Positions 53,290 to 62,973 of a stretch of DNA of 64,000 nucleotides are shown here, in pieces. Location: contig JAAFAB010000001.1 of assembly GCA_018222585.1 (NCBI GenBank), positions 470,198 through 534,197 of the forward strand. Direction: 5' to 3'. Origin of the DNA: Paracoccaceae bacterium (GTDB lineage Bacteria > Pseudomonadota > Alphaproteobacteria > Rhodobacterales > Rhodobacteraceae). Under the pieces are notes generated by a model. The model was not told where the DNA came from. It saw nothing but the letters and a program-made list of their open reading frames with translations, and made no database searches. Position 1 is the stretch's first letter. Each line of letters opens with the position of its first letter. The position numbers and the translations under genes were made by a program.

Positions 53290-54110
53290 CCCTGAAGCAG
53301 GCCCGCAACCTGGCCTTTACCGGCCTCGTGCTGATCGCCGCGGCGATCTGGACCTTCCCGCTCTACTGGGCGCTGACTACCTCCCTGCGCAGCGAGAACC
53401 GCAACGTCTCGGACGCGGGCTGGCTGCTGGACGAACTGAACTTCGGTGCGTTCCGCGAGATCCTCGGCAATTCCAAGCTGCCGATGTGGTATCTGAACTC
53501 GGTCGGGACCTCGGGGATCATCACCCTGATCGTGCTGGTCACCGGCATGATGTGCGCCTACGCCCTGTCCCAACTGCGCTTCCCGGGCCGCCGGTTGCTG
53601 TACCTGGTCGTCGTGGGCAGCTTCATGGTGCCGGTGCCGGCGCTCTACGTGGCGCAGTTCGTGCTGATGAACGACCTTGGCCTGGTCAACACCTGGTGGG
53701 GGATCATCCTGCCGCAGCTTGTCGTGCCGGTGGTGATCATCGTCTACAAGCAGTTCTTCGACGCCATCCCGAAAGAGATGCGCGAAGCCGTGGTGCTGGA
53801 TGGCGGCGGAGAGTTCACCCTGCTGTTCAAGCTCTACCTGCCGCTGAACTGGGGTATCACGGCGGCGCTTGCCATCATCACCTTCATCACCGCCTGGAAC
53901 AACTTCTTCTGGCCCTTCCTCGTGGTGACGAGCGAAGACATGATGACCATCCCGGTCGGCATCACCCAGGTCAACGACGCCTTCGGCGTCGCCTACGCCC
54001 GGGTCATGGCCCTGGCCCTTCTGGCCGCCGCGCCGGTGATCATCGGCTACCTGATCTTCCAGAAACGGGTGACCGAGGCGGTGATGATCTCGGCCGGGGT
54101 CAAGGGCTGA
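53286..54110 (+). CDS. Sugar ABC transporter permease (MalG/UgpE type)
   Basis: A 274-residue permease with six helices. The EAA loop reads KEMREAVVLDGGGEFTLLFK. The start is the ATG at 53286 that overlaps the upstream stop (ATGA); the longer frame is out-of-frame readthrough of the other permease. Last gene of the plus-strand operon, followed by a GC-rich terminator. Confidence 0.92.
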   Translation: MTLKQARNLAFTGLVLIAAAIWTFPLYWALTTSLRSENRNVSDAGWLLDELNFGAFREILGNSKLPMWYLNSVGTSGIITLIVLVTGMMCAYALSQLRFPGRRLLYLVVVGSFMVPVPALYVAQFVLMNDLGLVNTWWGIILPQLVVPVVIIVYKQFFDAIPKEMREAVVLDGGGEFTLLFKLYLPLNWGITAALAIITFITAWNNFFWPFLVVTSEDMMTIPVGITQVNDAFGVAYARVMALALLAAAPVIIGYLIFQKRVTEAVMISAGVKG

Positions 54111-54122
54111 GCCCCTTCGGAC

Positions 54123-54145
54123 CGCGCCCCCTTCGCGGGGGCGCG
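54123..54145 (+). terminator. Terminator between converging sugar operons
   Basis: A perfect 9-bp stem (CGCGCCCCC / GGGGGCGCG) with a TTCG-containing loop, then TCCTGTTT on the plus strand. It sits in the 42-base gap between the convergent permease and SDR genes and may serve both strands. Confidence 0.75.
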
Positions 54146-54152
54146 TCCTGTT

Positions 54153-54878
54153 TCAGACCACGCCGCCGTCCACGACGATCACCTGCCCGGTGAGCATCCG
54201 CGCCGCGTCCGAGCTGAGCCAGAGCGCGCAATCGGCGATATCGGTGGGGCGGATCATGTCCTTCAGGCACTGGATCTCATGGGTCTGGGCGACCCAGTCG
54301 GGGGCCATGCCCGCCTCGACCCGCTCGGTCATCACCCGGCCCGGCGCGATGGCATTGGCGCGGATGCCGCGCGCGCCCAGGTCACGGGCCAGCCCCTTGG
54401 TCATGCCGATGATCCCTGCCTTGGCGGTGTGATAGGCGGTCAGGTTGGGCGCCAGCTTCATCCAGGCGGTCGAGGACAGGCTGACCACCGCGCCGCCCCC
54501 CGCCCCGGCCATCGAGGGCGCCACCAGCCCCGCCAGCGTCACCGCATGATCGAGGTTCAGCGCCATCATCTGCCGCCAGACCTCTGGCGTCATCTCGTCA
54601 AAGGGAATGCGGCGGTCGACACCGGCATTGTTGATCAGCGCCCGCACCGGGCCATGCGCCGCCACGGCGCCTTCGATCAGGGCCGGCAGACGGTCAAGCT
54701 CGGTCAGGTCGATGCGATGGTTGTCGATCCCCTCGCCCTCCGGCGCTGCATCGCGGTCCAGCCCGGTGACGATGGCGCCCTGTGCGGCAAAGGCCCGCGC
54801 GGTGGCAAGGCCGATGCCCGCCGCCGCGCCGGTGACGACCACGTGGCGGCCGCGAAACTCGGGGTAGGTCGGGCTCAT
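54153..54878 (-). CDS. SDR-family sugar dehydrogenase candidate
   Basis: A 241-residue classical SDR: VVVTGAAAGIGLATARAFAA, NNAGVDRRIPF, Ser in SLSSTAWM, YHTAKAGIIGMTKGLARD, and the proline-glycine ending TGQVIVVDGG. The start is the ATG at 54878, overlapping the fusion gene's stop by 4 bases. In the same operon as a lactonase-domain protein, a sugar-acid dehydratase and a sugar importer, it is most likely an NAD(P)-dependent aldose 1-dehydrogenase forming the lactone. The aldose is not known. Confidence 0.88.
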   Translation of the reverse strand: MSPTYPEFRGRHVVVTGAAAGIGLATARAFAAQGAIVTGLDRDAAPEGEGIDNHRIDLTELDRLPALIEGAVAAHGPVRALINNAGVDRRIPFDEMTPEVWRQMMALNLDHAVTLAGLVAPSMAGAGGGAVVSLSSTAWMKLAPNLTAYHTAKAGIIGMTKGLARDLGARGIRANAIAPGRVMTERVEAGMAPDWVAQTHEIQCLKDMIRPTDIADCALWLSSDAARMLTGQVIVVDGGVV

Positions 54879-56554
54879 AGCGCCACCTCGGTGGTGGGCT
54901 GGCCGGGCACCTCCATGTCGATGGCGAAGATGCCGCCCGACAGCGGCGCCTCTTCCAGCACCGCCGCCGGCAGGCGGATCGAGGCGGTGGTGATATAGAG
55001 CGTCTTCAGATCCCGCCCGCCGAAGCAGCAGGAGGTCGGGCGCGGCACCGGCATGTCGATCTCGCGCAGCAGGGTGCCGTCGGGGCGATAGCCTGCCACC
55101 CGCCAGCCGTCCCAAAGGGCGATCCAGACCGTGCCCTCGGCGTCGACGGTCATGCCGTCGGGCTTGCCGTCCTTCGGGTCGAACTGCAGGAAGACGCGCC
55201 GGTTGCTGATCTTGCCCGCCTCGATGTCGAAGTCATAGGCAAAGACGGTGCCAAGGCCGGAGTCGTTGAAATAGAAGGTCTTGTCGTCGGCGCTCCAGCC
55301 GAGGCCATTCGAGACCTGGAACCCGCCATCCACGGCCCGCGCCGCGCCGAGGGTGTCGAAGCAGTAGAGCGATCCCGAGGGCATCGAGGCATCAAGGCTC
55401 ATGCTGCCGGCCCAGATCCGGCCGCGCCGGTCGGTCTTGGCATCGTTGAAACGGTTCGACGGCAGATGCGCCTCGGGATCGTAGACCGGCGAGAGGCGGC
55501 CCGTTTCCGGGTCCAGCAGCTCGATCCCGTTCTGGGTGACGGCCAGCAGCGAGCCGTCCGTCGCAGGCAGCACTCCCGAGACCAGACGGCTGGCCGGGCG
55601 CATGATGTCGCCCCCCTGCCCCTGCGCCGGGTCATAGCGGTGCGTTGCCGGTGCCGCGATATCGACCCAGAGCAGGCGGTCGCGACGGGCGTCCCAGACC
55701 GGGCCCTCGCCGACGATGGCGCCCGCGGGCAGGACGCATTCCAGCGCCTCCTCGATATGGCTGTTGCGGCGGGGGTTGGGAGAGATGCTCACGCTGGCGG
55801 TTCCGATATTGCCCATGACGCGGCGGGCGGCCTCCATGAGGTCGCGGCCGACGATATGGCGCTGTTCGTGGCTGAGGGCGCTTTCATGGGCGGTCAGCGC
55901 GATGGCGCCCCGCCCCATGCCCGGCGGTCCATGGACCTCGACCGAGATCACGATCAGCCCGGGGATCGAGCGGCTTTCGGCGATGGAATAACCCCGCGCC
56001 CGGCTGATGGCGATTTCCGACAGGATGCGGTGCTGTTCCTCGGCGTCGTAGCGGGTCAGCAGGCCCTGCATCTCGTGCGGGGGCATCGCGGCCATGATCG
56101 CCCGGCCCGAACTGCTGTCGGGCATCGGCAGCGTGCGCCCGACCTCGATGCTGACCGCCAGCGGGTTCGAAGGACGGCGCACGTCGACGTAGATGATCTG
56201 TTGCCCCTCCATCACCGTCAGCGAAACGGTCTGGTTGAGCTGCGCCGCCAGCCGCGTCAGCTCGTGCTCGGCGGCCGAGCGCAGGTCGAAACTGGAGAGC
56301 GAGCTGCGCCCAAGTTCGATCATCCGGTTGCCGAGGGAGTAGGCCTTGGCGCGGGTGTCATGCTTGAGGTAACCGAATTCGACCAGCGCCCCCAGCAGGC
56401 GGTAAAGCGTGGCCTTGGGCAGCTTCGTGCGCTCCAGCAGGAAGCCTGAGCCGACGGGCTCGCCCGCCTCGGCGATCAGCTCGACCAGCTGGATGCCTTT
56501 CACCAGGGTGCCGGCACCGGGGTAACGCTTTGCGATATTGTCAAAATCCGGCAA
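54875..56554 (-). CDS. IclR regulator - SMP-30/gluconolactonase fusion protein
   Basis: A 559-residue fusion. Residues 1-260 are a full IclR regulator: winged helix (SGFLLERTKLPKATLYRLLG, then GYLKHDTRAKAYSLG) and effector domain (SSSGRAIMAAMPPHE, SRARGYSIAES). Residues 275-555 are a full SMP-30/gluconolactonase/LRE beta-propeller with its metal ligands: Glu in VGEGPVWD, Asn in SNRFNDAKTD, Asn in QVSNGLGWS and Asp in KPDGMTVD. Both halves keep their key residues. The start appears to be a TTG at 56554 after GGGGG. It would hydrolyse an aldonolactone and also regulate the operon, perhaps sensing the sugar acid directly. The reading frame is continuous across the join. Confidence 0.88.
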   Translation of the reverse strand: MPDFDNIAKRYPGAGTLVKGIQLVELIAEAGEPVGSGFLLERTKLPKATLYRLLGALVEFGYLKHDTRAKAYSLGNRMIELGRSSLSSFDLRSAAEHELTRLAAQLNQTVSLTVMEGQQIIYVDVRRPSNPLAVSIEVGRTLPMPDSSSGRAIMAAMPPHEMQGLLTRYDAEEQHRILSEIAISRARGYSIAESRSIPGLIVISVEVHGPPGMGRGAIALTAHESALSHEQRHIVGRDLMEAARRVMGNIGTASVSISPNPRRNSHIEEALECVLPAGAIVGEGPVWDARRDRLLWVDIAAPATHRYDPAQGQGGDIMRPASRLVSGVLPATDGSLLAVTQNGIELLDPETGRLSPVYDPEAHLPSNRFNDAKTDRRGRIWAGSMSLDASMPSGSLYCFDTLGAARAVDGGFQVSNGLGWSADDKTFYFNDSGLGTVFAYDFDIEAGKISNRRVFLQFDPKDGKPDGMTVDAEGTVWIALWDGWRVAGYRPDGTLLREIDMPVPRPTSCCFGGRDLKTLYITTASIRLPAAVLEEAPLSGGIFAIDMEVPGQPTTEVAL

Positions 56555-56566
56555 GACCGCCCCCGT

Positions 56567-57697
<1,131 letters not shown>

Positions 57698-57710
57698 GTT
57701 GAAGGCCCTT

Positions 57711-58544
57711 CTATTTCTCGGCGCCGGCCGAGAGGCCGCCCACGAGATAGCGTTCAAGGAAGAGATAGACCCCGATGATCGGGAGCGCGGCCATCAGCGA
57801 GGCCGCCATGATGGTGTTCCAGTCGGTGACGAATTCGCCCTTCAGCGTGGCGATGCCGACGTTCAGCGTCCACTTGCTTTCCGAGGTCGTCAGGAAGGTG
57901 CGGGCATAGAGGAAGTCCGACCAGCTGATGACGAAGGCGTAAAGCGAGGTCGCCGCCAGCCCCGGTGCCGCAACCGGCAGCACCACCCGCACCAGCGCCG
58001 CCAGCGGCGAGCAGCCGTCGACCAGGGCGGCCTGCTCCAGCTCGGCGGGGATGGTGTCGAAGTAGCCTTTCAGCATCCAGGTGGCGAAGGGCACGATCAG
58101 CGTCGACTGGGCGATGACCACCGACCAGAGCGAGCCGACCAGACCCAGCGACTTGAAGATCGCAAAGAGCGGGATCACCAGCAGGGTCGCGGGCAGCATC
58201 TTGGAAGTCAGGATGAACAGCCCCAGCCCCTGCCCGCCGCGCAGCCGGTGGCGCGACAGGGCATAGGCGGCCAGCACGCCGATGGTCAGCGACAGGATCA
58301 TCGTCGCCACGGCGATCAGCACGGTGTTCCACATCCAAAGCCCGAAGGGCTGCGCCGCCAGCAGGTCGGAAAAGACGTTCCACTGCGGATCCTCGGGCCA
58401 GAACTTGGGCGGGTAGCTGCGCAGCTGCGTGCGCGGTGACAGCGCCGTCAGCACCATCCAGTAGATCGGGAACAGCAGCAGCCCGCAGACCACGATGACC
58501 GTGCCATAGAGGCCGAAGCTTCCCAGGAATGAGCGTTTCTGCAT
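57711..58544 (-). CDS. Sugar ABC transporter permease (MalG type)
   Basis: A 277-residue six-helix permease beginning SFLGSFGLYGTVIVVCGLLL. The EAA loop is AELEQAALVDGCSPLAALVR. It lies 9 bases after its partner permease gene and 13 bases before the ATPase start. Confidence 0.92.
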   Translation of the reverse strand: MQKRSFLGSFGLYGTVIVVCGLLLFPIYWMVLTALSPRTQLRSYPPKFWPEDPQWNVFSDLLAAQPFGLWMWNTVLIAVATMILSLTIGVLAAYALSRHRLRGGQGLGLFILTSKMLPATLLVIPLFAIFKSLGLVGSLWSVVIAQSTLIVPFATWMLKGYFDTIPAELEQAALVDGCSPLAALVRVVLPVAAPGLAATSLYAFVISWSDFLYARTFLTTSESKWTLNVGIATLKGEFVTDWNTIMAASLMAALPIIGVYLFLERYLVGGLSAGAEK

Positions 58545-58553
58545 CGGGGTCTC

Positions 58554-59447
58554 CTAGTGCGCCGAACTGGCGAAACGGCCGACCAGCGCGCGGCTGATCA
58601 CGGCACAGATGATCATCGTGACGACACCGACTGCGGCCCCCTGCCCCATCTTGAAGAACGAGAAGCTCTGTTCGAAGGTCAGGATCGACAGGGTGGTGGT
58701 GCCTCCGATGGGCCCGCCCTGGGTCAGCACGTAGATGATGGCGAAGTCGCGGAAGACCCAGAGGGTCGTCATCACCGCGGTGACGCCGATCACCGGCGCC
58801 AGGTTCGGCAGGGTGACGTAGATGAAGCGTTTCCAGACATTGGCGCCGTCGACCCGGGCGGCTTGGTACTGCTCTTCCGGGATGGATTGCAGCCCGGCCA
58901 GCAGCATGATCGACATCAGCGGATAGCCCTTCCAGATCATCACCAGGCAGACGGCGAAGAAGGCGGCGGTGGCGTTGGAGGCGAACTGGATCGGCTCAGA
59001 GATCAGGTGCGCGCGCAGCAGCAGCCAGTTGATCACCCCAAAGGAGCTGTCCAGCATCCAGGCCCAGATCACCGTGGCGACGACCTCGGGCACGGCCCAG
59101 GGCAGCGCCACGAAGAGGCGCGCCAGGCTGCGGCCGCGAAAGCGCTGGTTGACCAGCAGGGCCGTGGCGAGGCCGATGATCAGGGAAATGCCGCCGACGG
59201 TCAGCACCATCTTCGCCGTCACCCAGACCGCGTTCCAGAACTCGCCCGAGTTGAACAGCCAGCTGTAGTTCTCGGTGGTCCAGGGCTCGCGGTCCGCGCC
59301 GACGCGGGCGATGCGCACGTCCTGCAGCGAGATATCGACCGAAAGCAGGATCGGGTAGATGATGATGAGCGCCATGAGAAGCACGGCCGGGGCCAGCAGC
59401 AGGTAGCCGAATTTCGACCTGTGCCGTGGCGACGAGAAATCAATCAC
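58554..59447 (-). CDS. Sugar ABC transporter permease (MalF type)
   Basis: A 297-residue permease with six helices, first KFGYLLLAPAVLLMALIIIY. The EAA loop is EEQYQAARVDGANVWKRFIY. It follows the binding-protein gene after 60 bases that hold a strong hairpin. Confidence 0.92.
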   Translation of the reverse strand: MIDFSSPRHRSKFGYLLLAPAVLLMALIIIYPILLSVDISLQDVRIARVGADREPWTTENYSWLFNSGEFWNAVWVTAKMVLTVGGISLIIGLATALLVNQRFRGRSLARLFVALPWAVPEVVATVIWAWMLDSSFGVINWLLLRAHLISEPIQFASNATAAFFAVCLVMIWKGYPLMSIMLLAGLQSIPEEQYQAARVDGANVWKRFIYVTLPNLAPVIGVTAVMTTLWVFRDFAIIYVLTQGGPIGGTTTLSILTFEQSFSFFKMGQGAAVGVVTMIICAVISRALVGRFASSAH

Positions 59448-59465
59448 TGTGGTCCTCCCGTTGAT

Positions 59466-59494
59466 CGGCGGCCGGGGCCAAGGCCCGGCCGCCG
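59466..59494 (-). terminator. Stem-loop between binding-protein and permease genes
   Basis: An 11-bp perfect stem (CGGCGGCCGGG / CCCGGCCGCCG) with a 7-base loop, 13 bases downstream of the binding-protein stop on the minus strand, with no T run. Same position as the hairpins after the other three transport binding-protein genes in this window. Confidence 0.6.
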
Positions 59495-59507
59495 GAGTCC
59501 TTCAGGC

Positions 59508-60773
59508 TCAGTCGACGATGCGTTCGACAGCGGCCTGCATATTGGCGCCGGCTTCTTCCGGGCTGAGGTCGTTGATCAGCATCCGCTGGGTTTCGCGGAA
59601 GACAAGCTTGGTGACCTCGTTGAACTCAAGCTCCAGCCCCTTGGGCAGGCGGTCGACACCTGCGGCGGCGGCGGCGTCATTGGCCTTGGCGAACAGCTCG
59701 AAGTAGGGATCCGCCGCGATCTCGGCCGAGTAGTCGAGGCCGGGCATCGGTGCCGGGGACGAGCCGAGCGTGGCGAAACGCTGCTGCATCTCCTGCGAGG
59801 CGGCGGTCTTGATGAAGTCCCAGACCAGTTCCTTCTTCTCGTCCGAGATGTCCGAGGGCATCCCGATCACGTTCGAGGTGCCGCCGACCGGCGGATCGAA
59901 GGGGCTTTCGGCCAGCTTCAGGTTCTCGCGGATCCCCTCTTCGGCGCCCTTCATCACGTTGTAGATCCAGGGACCGTCGAGACGCATGGCGATGCGGCCC
60001 TCGACCAGCAGCTGACGCATGTCGCCGGCCTCGGCATCCTTGGGGGTCAGCCCTTCGGTGTAGAGCTGCTTGAAGCGGCGCAGGCCCTCGATCACGCCGG
60101 GGCTGTCAAAGGCGGGCTTGCCGTCCTCGGTCCAGTTGCCGCCCGCATCGAGGACGAAGTGCAGCATGTCGTGCATCATGTTCGAGCCGCCGGTGCTGGC
60201 AACGCCGACGCCGTATTGGTCGGTCTGACCGTCGCCGTCGGTGTCCTTGGTGGCCGCACGCGCCGCCGCAAGGAAGCTGTCCCAGTCGGTCGGCACCGCG
60301 TCGATCCCGGCATCGGCCAGCAGCTTCTCGTTATAGGCCAGGATATAGGCCGTGTAGAGCAGCATGATGCAGTTGGTGTTGCCGTTCCATTCGCAGGTGC
60401 CCTGCCCGGCCCAGCCCTCGAGGTCCAGCGCGTCGCGCTCGATCCAGGGGTCGAGGTTTTCCATCCAGCCCTCTTCGGCGAAGCTCTGGTATTCGAAGGC
60501 CGCGAGATGGACGATATCCGGCGGGGTGCCCCCGGCGAACATGGTGAACATGGTGTCGGCATATTCACTGCGCGCCACCTTGGTCATCTCGATGTCGGTG
60601 CCGGGGTGCTCTTCCTCGAACTTGGCGATGACTTCGTTCCACCAGTCGCCGTAGCCCGGTTCCCCCTTCATCCAGCTGACGAAGGTCAGGGTCTCGGCCG
60701 AGGCCGGCAGCGCGGTAAGGGCGGTGGTCAGGGCCAGCGCCGCAGCGGTGGCCGTCTTCTTCAGATGTTTCAT
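59508..60773 (-). CDS. Sugar ABC transporter substrate-binding protein
   Basis: A 421-residue secreted binding protein (SBP_bac_1). The signal peptide is about residues 1-26 (KKTATAAALALTTALTALPA, then SA). Mature ETLTFVSWMKGEPGYGDWW, MFAGGTPPDIVHLAAFEYQS and RIAMRLDGPWIYNVMKGAEE are family-typical. The start is the ATG at 60773 behind a perfect AGGAGG; the longer frame reads upstream of it. The ligand is presumably the aldose or sugar acid processed by the co-transcribed enzymes. Confidence 0.93.
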   Translation of the reverse strand: MKHLKKTATAAALALTTALTALPASAETLTFVSWMKGEPGYGDWWNEVIAKFEEEHPGTDIEMTKVARSEYADTMFTMFAGGTPPDIVHLAAFEYQSFAEEGWMENLDPWIERDALDLEGWAGQGTCEWNGNTNCIMLLYTAYILAYNEKLLADAGIDAVPTDWDSFLAAARAATKDTDGDGQTDQYGVGVASTGGSNMMHDMLHFVLDAGGNWTEDGKPAFDSPGVIEGLRRFKQLYTEGLTPKDAEAGDMRQLLVEGRIAMRLDGPWIYNVMKGAEEGIRENLKLAESPFDPPVGGTSNVIGMPSDISDEKKELVWDFIKTAASQEMQQRFATLGSSPAPMPGLDYSAEIAADPYFELFAKANDAAAAAGVDRLPKGLELEFNEVTKLVFRETQRMLINDLSPEEAGANMQAAVERIVD

Positions 60774-60801
60774 AGGTCCTCCTCCTAACATCCTTGGTCA
60801 A

Positions 60802-61971
60802 TCAAAGCGGGGTCAAGTGATCGAAGGCCGCCCGGTTGGGCCGGACGCCGATCCCCGGCGTGTCGTCGATATGGAAATGGCCGTCCTTGCAGGGGGCGGC
60901 CCCGTCCAGCAGTTCGGCATTGCGGGTGTAGATCGAATGCTGGAACTCGTGGCAGTCGGCGCCGACGGCGAGGGCGGCGCGCAGGCTGGCACTGGCGAAG
61001 ATGCCGAGGCCGATGGTGGCATGGGGGATGATCTGGGCCCCCGCGCCCTGCGCCATGCGGGCGATGCGGGTGAACTGGGTGATCCCGGTGTGCCCCATCT
61101 CGGGCTGGACGATGGAACAGGCGCGGGCCTCAAGGCGGGGCCGGTAGTCCCAGTCGGTGCGCCATTCCTCGCCAAGGGCCAGCGGCATGGAAATGCCAGC
61201 TGCCACCTGCGCCTGTGCCGCCACGTCCTCGGGGGCCACGGGGGCTTCGAGGAACCAGGGCGCGTCGGCTTCCAGCGCGGCGCCAAGCGAGATGGCCTCT
61301 TCGGCGGTATAGGCCCAATGCATGTCCACGGCGATGCGGTGATCGGCCCCGAGCGCGGCGCGCAGGGCGGCAACCTCTCCCGGGACATCCCCGGCCTCGG
61401 TATGGCTGATCGGGATCTTCACCGCATCGAAGCCGCGCGCCTTCCAGGCCTCGGCCATCTCGATCCGGCCCCTGCGGTCCGGCGCCGGCAGGCCCGAGAC
61501 ATAGCCCGCAAGCTGCCCCGCCCCGGAACGGCCAAGCGCCCCCTGCAGGCTCTGCCCACCCGCCTGGGCAAACAGATCCCACAGCGCGATGTCCAGCGCC
61601 GCCAGGGCATCGGCCAGGTAGCCGCCCCAATAACCACGATTGCGTTGCAGCGCATAGAGCGCGTCCCAGGCCTGATCCGGGCGCATCGGCGCCAACTGCA
61701 TCAGATAGGGCGCGAACAGGTCCTGGATCAGCGCCGCCACGGCGCCCGGCGCGATCAGCCCGTAGGTCTCGCCCCAGCCCTCGCGGCCCGAGGCATCGCG
61801 CAGCCGCACCACCAGCGAACGGTCGATCAGCGGATAGACCGTGCCATTGAAGCCGCGCACGATATAGCGGTCGCCGATCATCACCTCTCCGGTGCCCGGC
61901 TCGCCGAGATAGGCGGTGTCGCGGGGCCGCTCGAAGAGGAAGACCTCGACGGAGGTGATCTTCTCATGCAT
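60802..61971 (-). CDS. Enolase-superfamily sugar-acid dehydratase (mandelate racemase/muconate lactonizing type)
   Basis: A 389-residue member of the MR/MLE branch of the enolase superfamily. The three metal ligands are Asp in IAVDMHWAY, Glu in WFLEAPVAP and Glu in LALGEEWRT. A His two residues after the metal Asp (DMH) and a later His in IIPHATIGLG are the likely acid and base. A DxH pattern is seen in several sugar-acid dehydratases such as galactonate dehydratase; the KxK motif of mandelate racemase is reduced to KIP. It overlaps the DHDPS-family gene by 8 bases. Most likely dehydrates an aldonate to a 2-keto-3-deoxy acid; a galactarolactone cycloisomerase role is an alternative. Confidence 0.82.
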   Translation of the reverse strand: MHEKITSVEVFLFERPRDTAYLGEPGTGEVMIGDRYIVRGFNGTVYPLIDRSLVVRLRDASGREGWGETYGLIAPGAVAALIQDLFAPYLMQLAPMRPDQAWDALYALQRNRGYWGGYLADALAALDIALWDLFAQAGGQSLQGALGRSGAGQLAGYVSGLPAPDRRGRIEMAEAWKARGFDAVKIPISHTEAGDVPGEVAALRAALGADHRIAVDMHWAYTAEEAISLGAALEADAPWFLEAPVAPEDVAAQAQVAAGISMPLALGEEWRTDWDYRPRLEARACSIVQPEMGHTGITQFTRIARMAQGAGAQIIPHATIGLGIFASASLRAALAVGADCHEFQHSIYTRNAELLDGAAPCKDGHFHIDDTPGIGVRPNRAAFDHLTPL

Positions 61972-62866
61972 CTGCCATCTCCAGGTTGGCCATCGCGACG
62001 CGGTAGTACTCCAGCACCAGCGCCTTCAGCGGGGCATCCATCTCGGGCAGGGTCTCGCGCACGATATCGGTGGCGACAAGGCCGCGGCTTTGCAGGATCA
62101 GCTTGGTCAGCCGCATCCGGTAAGGGGCCTGCACCAGCAGCAGCGGCAGCGTATCGCGGTAGAGCCGCAGCGCGCGGTCGCGGTCGCCCGCCTTGTAGGC
62201 CGCCATCAGGGCGACGTGAAGTTCGAGCAGTTCGATGGCCGGCATGGTGGCGATGGCGCCGCGCTCCAGCTCCTCGAAGAGGTAGCGCGCCCCGCCGCCG
62301 CCGATCACGCCATCCAGATGCGCCGAGCCACCGGCGACCAGCTCGCTGACCTTGGGGCCCGAGGGCACGCCTTCTTCCTTGACGTAGCGGATCGCCGGCA
62401 CGGCCTCGGCCAGTTCCAGCATCTGCGCCGCCGAAAGGTCGGCGCCGCGCGGGGCGAAGAGATTCTGCAGCACGATGAAACCGCCGTCCAGCGCCTCGGC
62501 GATGCGGGTGAACCAGGCGATGTGGTCCGCGCCCATGGCCGGGATCGCCATGGCCATGGCGCCGTCGACGCCCAGCCCAGCAACGGTGCGGGCGATCTCG
62601 ACCATCTCGGCAGGATCCGCAGAGTTCACGCCGGCCAGCACCGGCAGGCGCTTCGCGGTCACCTCGACCACCCGGCTCAGGGCCGCCGCGCGCTCTTCCT
62701 GGCTGAGGTGCACGTCCTCGGAGGCGACGCCGGGATAGACCAGCGCAGCCGCACCCGCATCCACCGCGAAATCGACCAGGGCGGCCAGCGCCTGCATGTC
62801 CACGGACCCGTCCGCCGCATAGGGGGTGGGGATGATCGGCAGGACGCCTTCCAGACTGCTTTTCAT
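61964..62866 (-). CDS. DHDPS/NAL-family aldolase or dehydratase
   Basis: A 300-residue class I aldolase-superfamily barrel. The Schiff-base Lys is in AIRYVKEEGVPSGPK. The GTTGE substrate loop of dihydrodipicolinate synthase is replaced by PGVASEDVHLS, so it is not a lysine-pathway DapA. Family members with such changes cleave or dehydrate 2-keto-3-deoxy sugar acids (for example KDG aldolases, L-KDA dehydratase, KdgD). First gene of the minus-strand operon, next to an enolase-family dehydratase, so it probably takes that enzyme's product. Confidence 0.82.
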   Translation of the reverse strand: MKSSLEGVLPIIPTPYAADGSVDMQALAALVDFAVDAGAAALVYPGVASEDVHLSQEERAAALSRVVEVTAKRLPVLAGVNSADPAEMVEIARTVAGLGVDGAMAMAIPAMGADHIAWFTRIAEALDGGFIVLQNLFAPRGADLSAAQMLELAEAVPAIRYVKEEGVPSGPKVSELVAGGSAHLDGVIGGGGARYLFEELERGAIATMPAIELLELHVALMAAYKAGDRDRALRLYRDTLPLLLVQAPYRMRLTKLILQSRGLVATDIVRETLPEMDAPLKALVLEYYRVAMANLEMADA

Positions 62867-62892
62867 CTAATTCCCTTTATTTGAGACTGTCT

Positions 62893-62906
62893 TTTCATAT
62901 TTGAAA
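62893..62906. promoter_or_regulatory. Operator-like palindrome in the divergent promoter
   Basis: TTTCA-TATT-TGAAA, a 5-bp inverted repeat with a 4-base spacer, lies between the divergent DHDPS-family and kinase genes and covers the -35 box of the plus-strand promoter. It is a candidate binding site for the IclR half of the fusion protein. Confidence 0.5.
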
Positions 62907-62929
62907 CCATCACATTCAGCGCCTATGCT
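62901..62929 (+). promoter_or_regulatory. Sigma-70-type promoter for the ketodeoxygalactonokinase gene
   Basis: TTGAAA at 62901-62906 and TATGCT at 62924-62929, spaced by exactly 17 bases, 45 bases upstream of the start codon. The best promoter match I find in the window, and it overlaps a palindrome. Confidence 0.6.
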
Positions 62930-62973
62930 GTCAACGAATTTCGCAAAACCCTTCGAAGGATGGAGAAAAACCT

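Noticed and set aside
61964-62866. Annotation as DapA (dihydrodipicolinate synthase)
   Set aside because: The GTTGE loop is absent and the neighbours are sugar-acid genes; lysine synthesis is unlikely.
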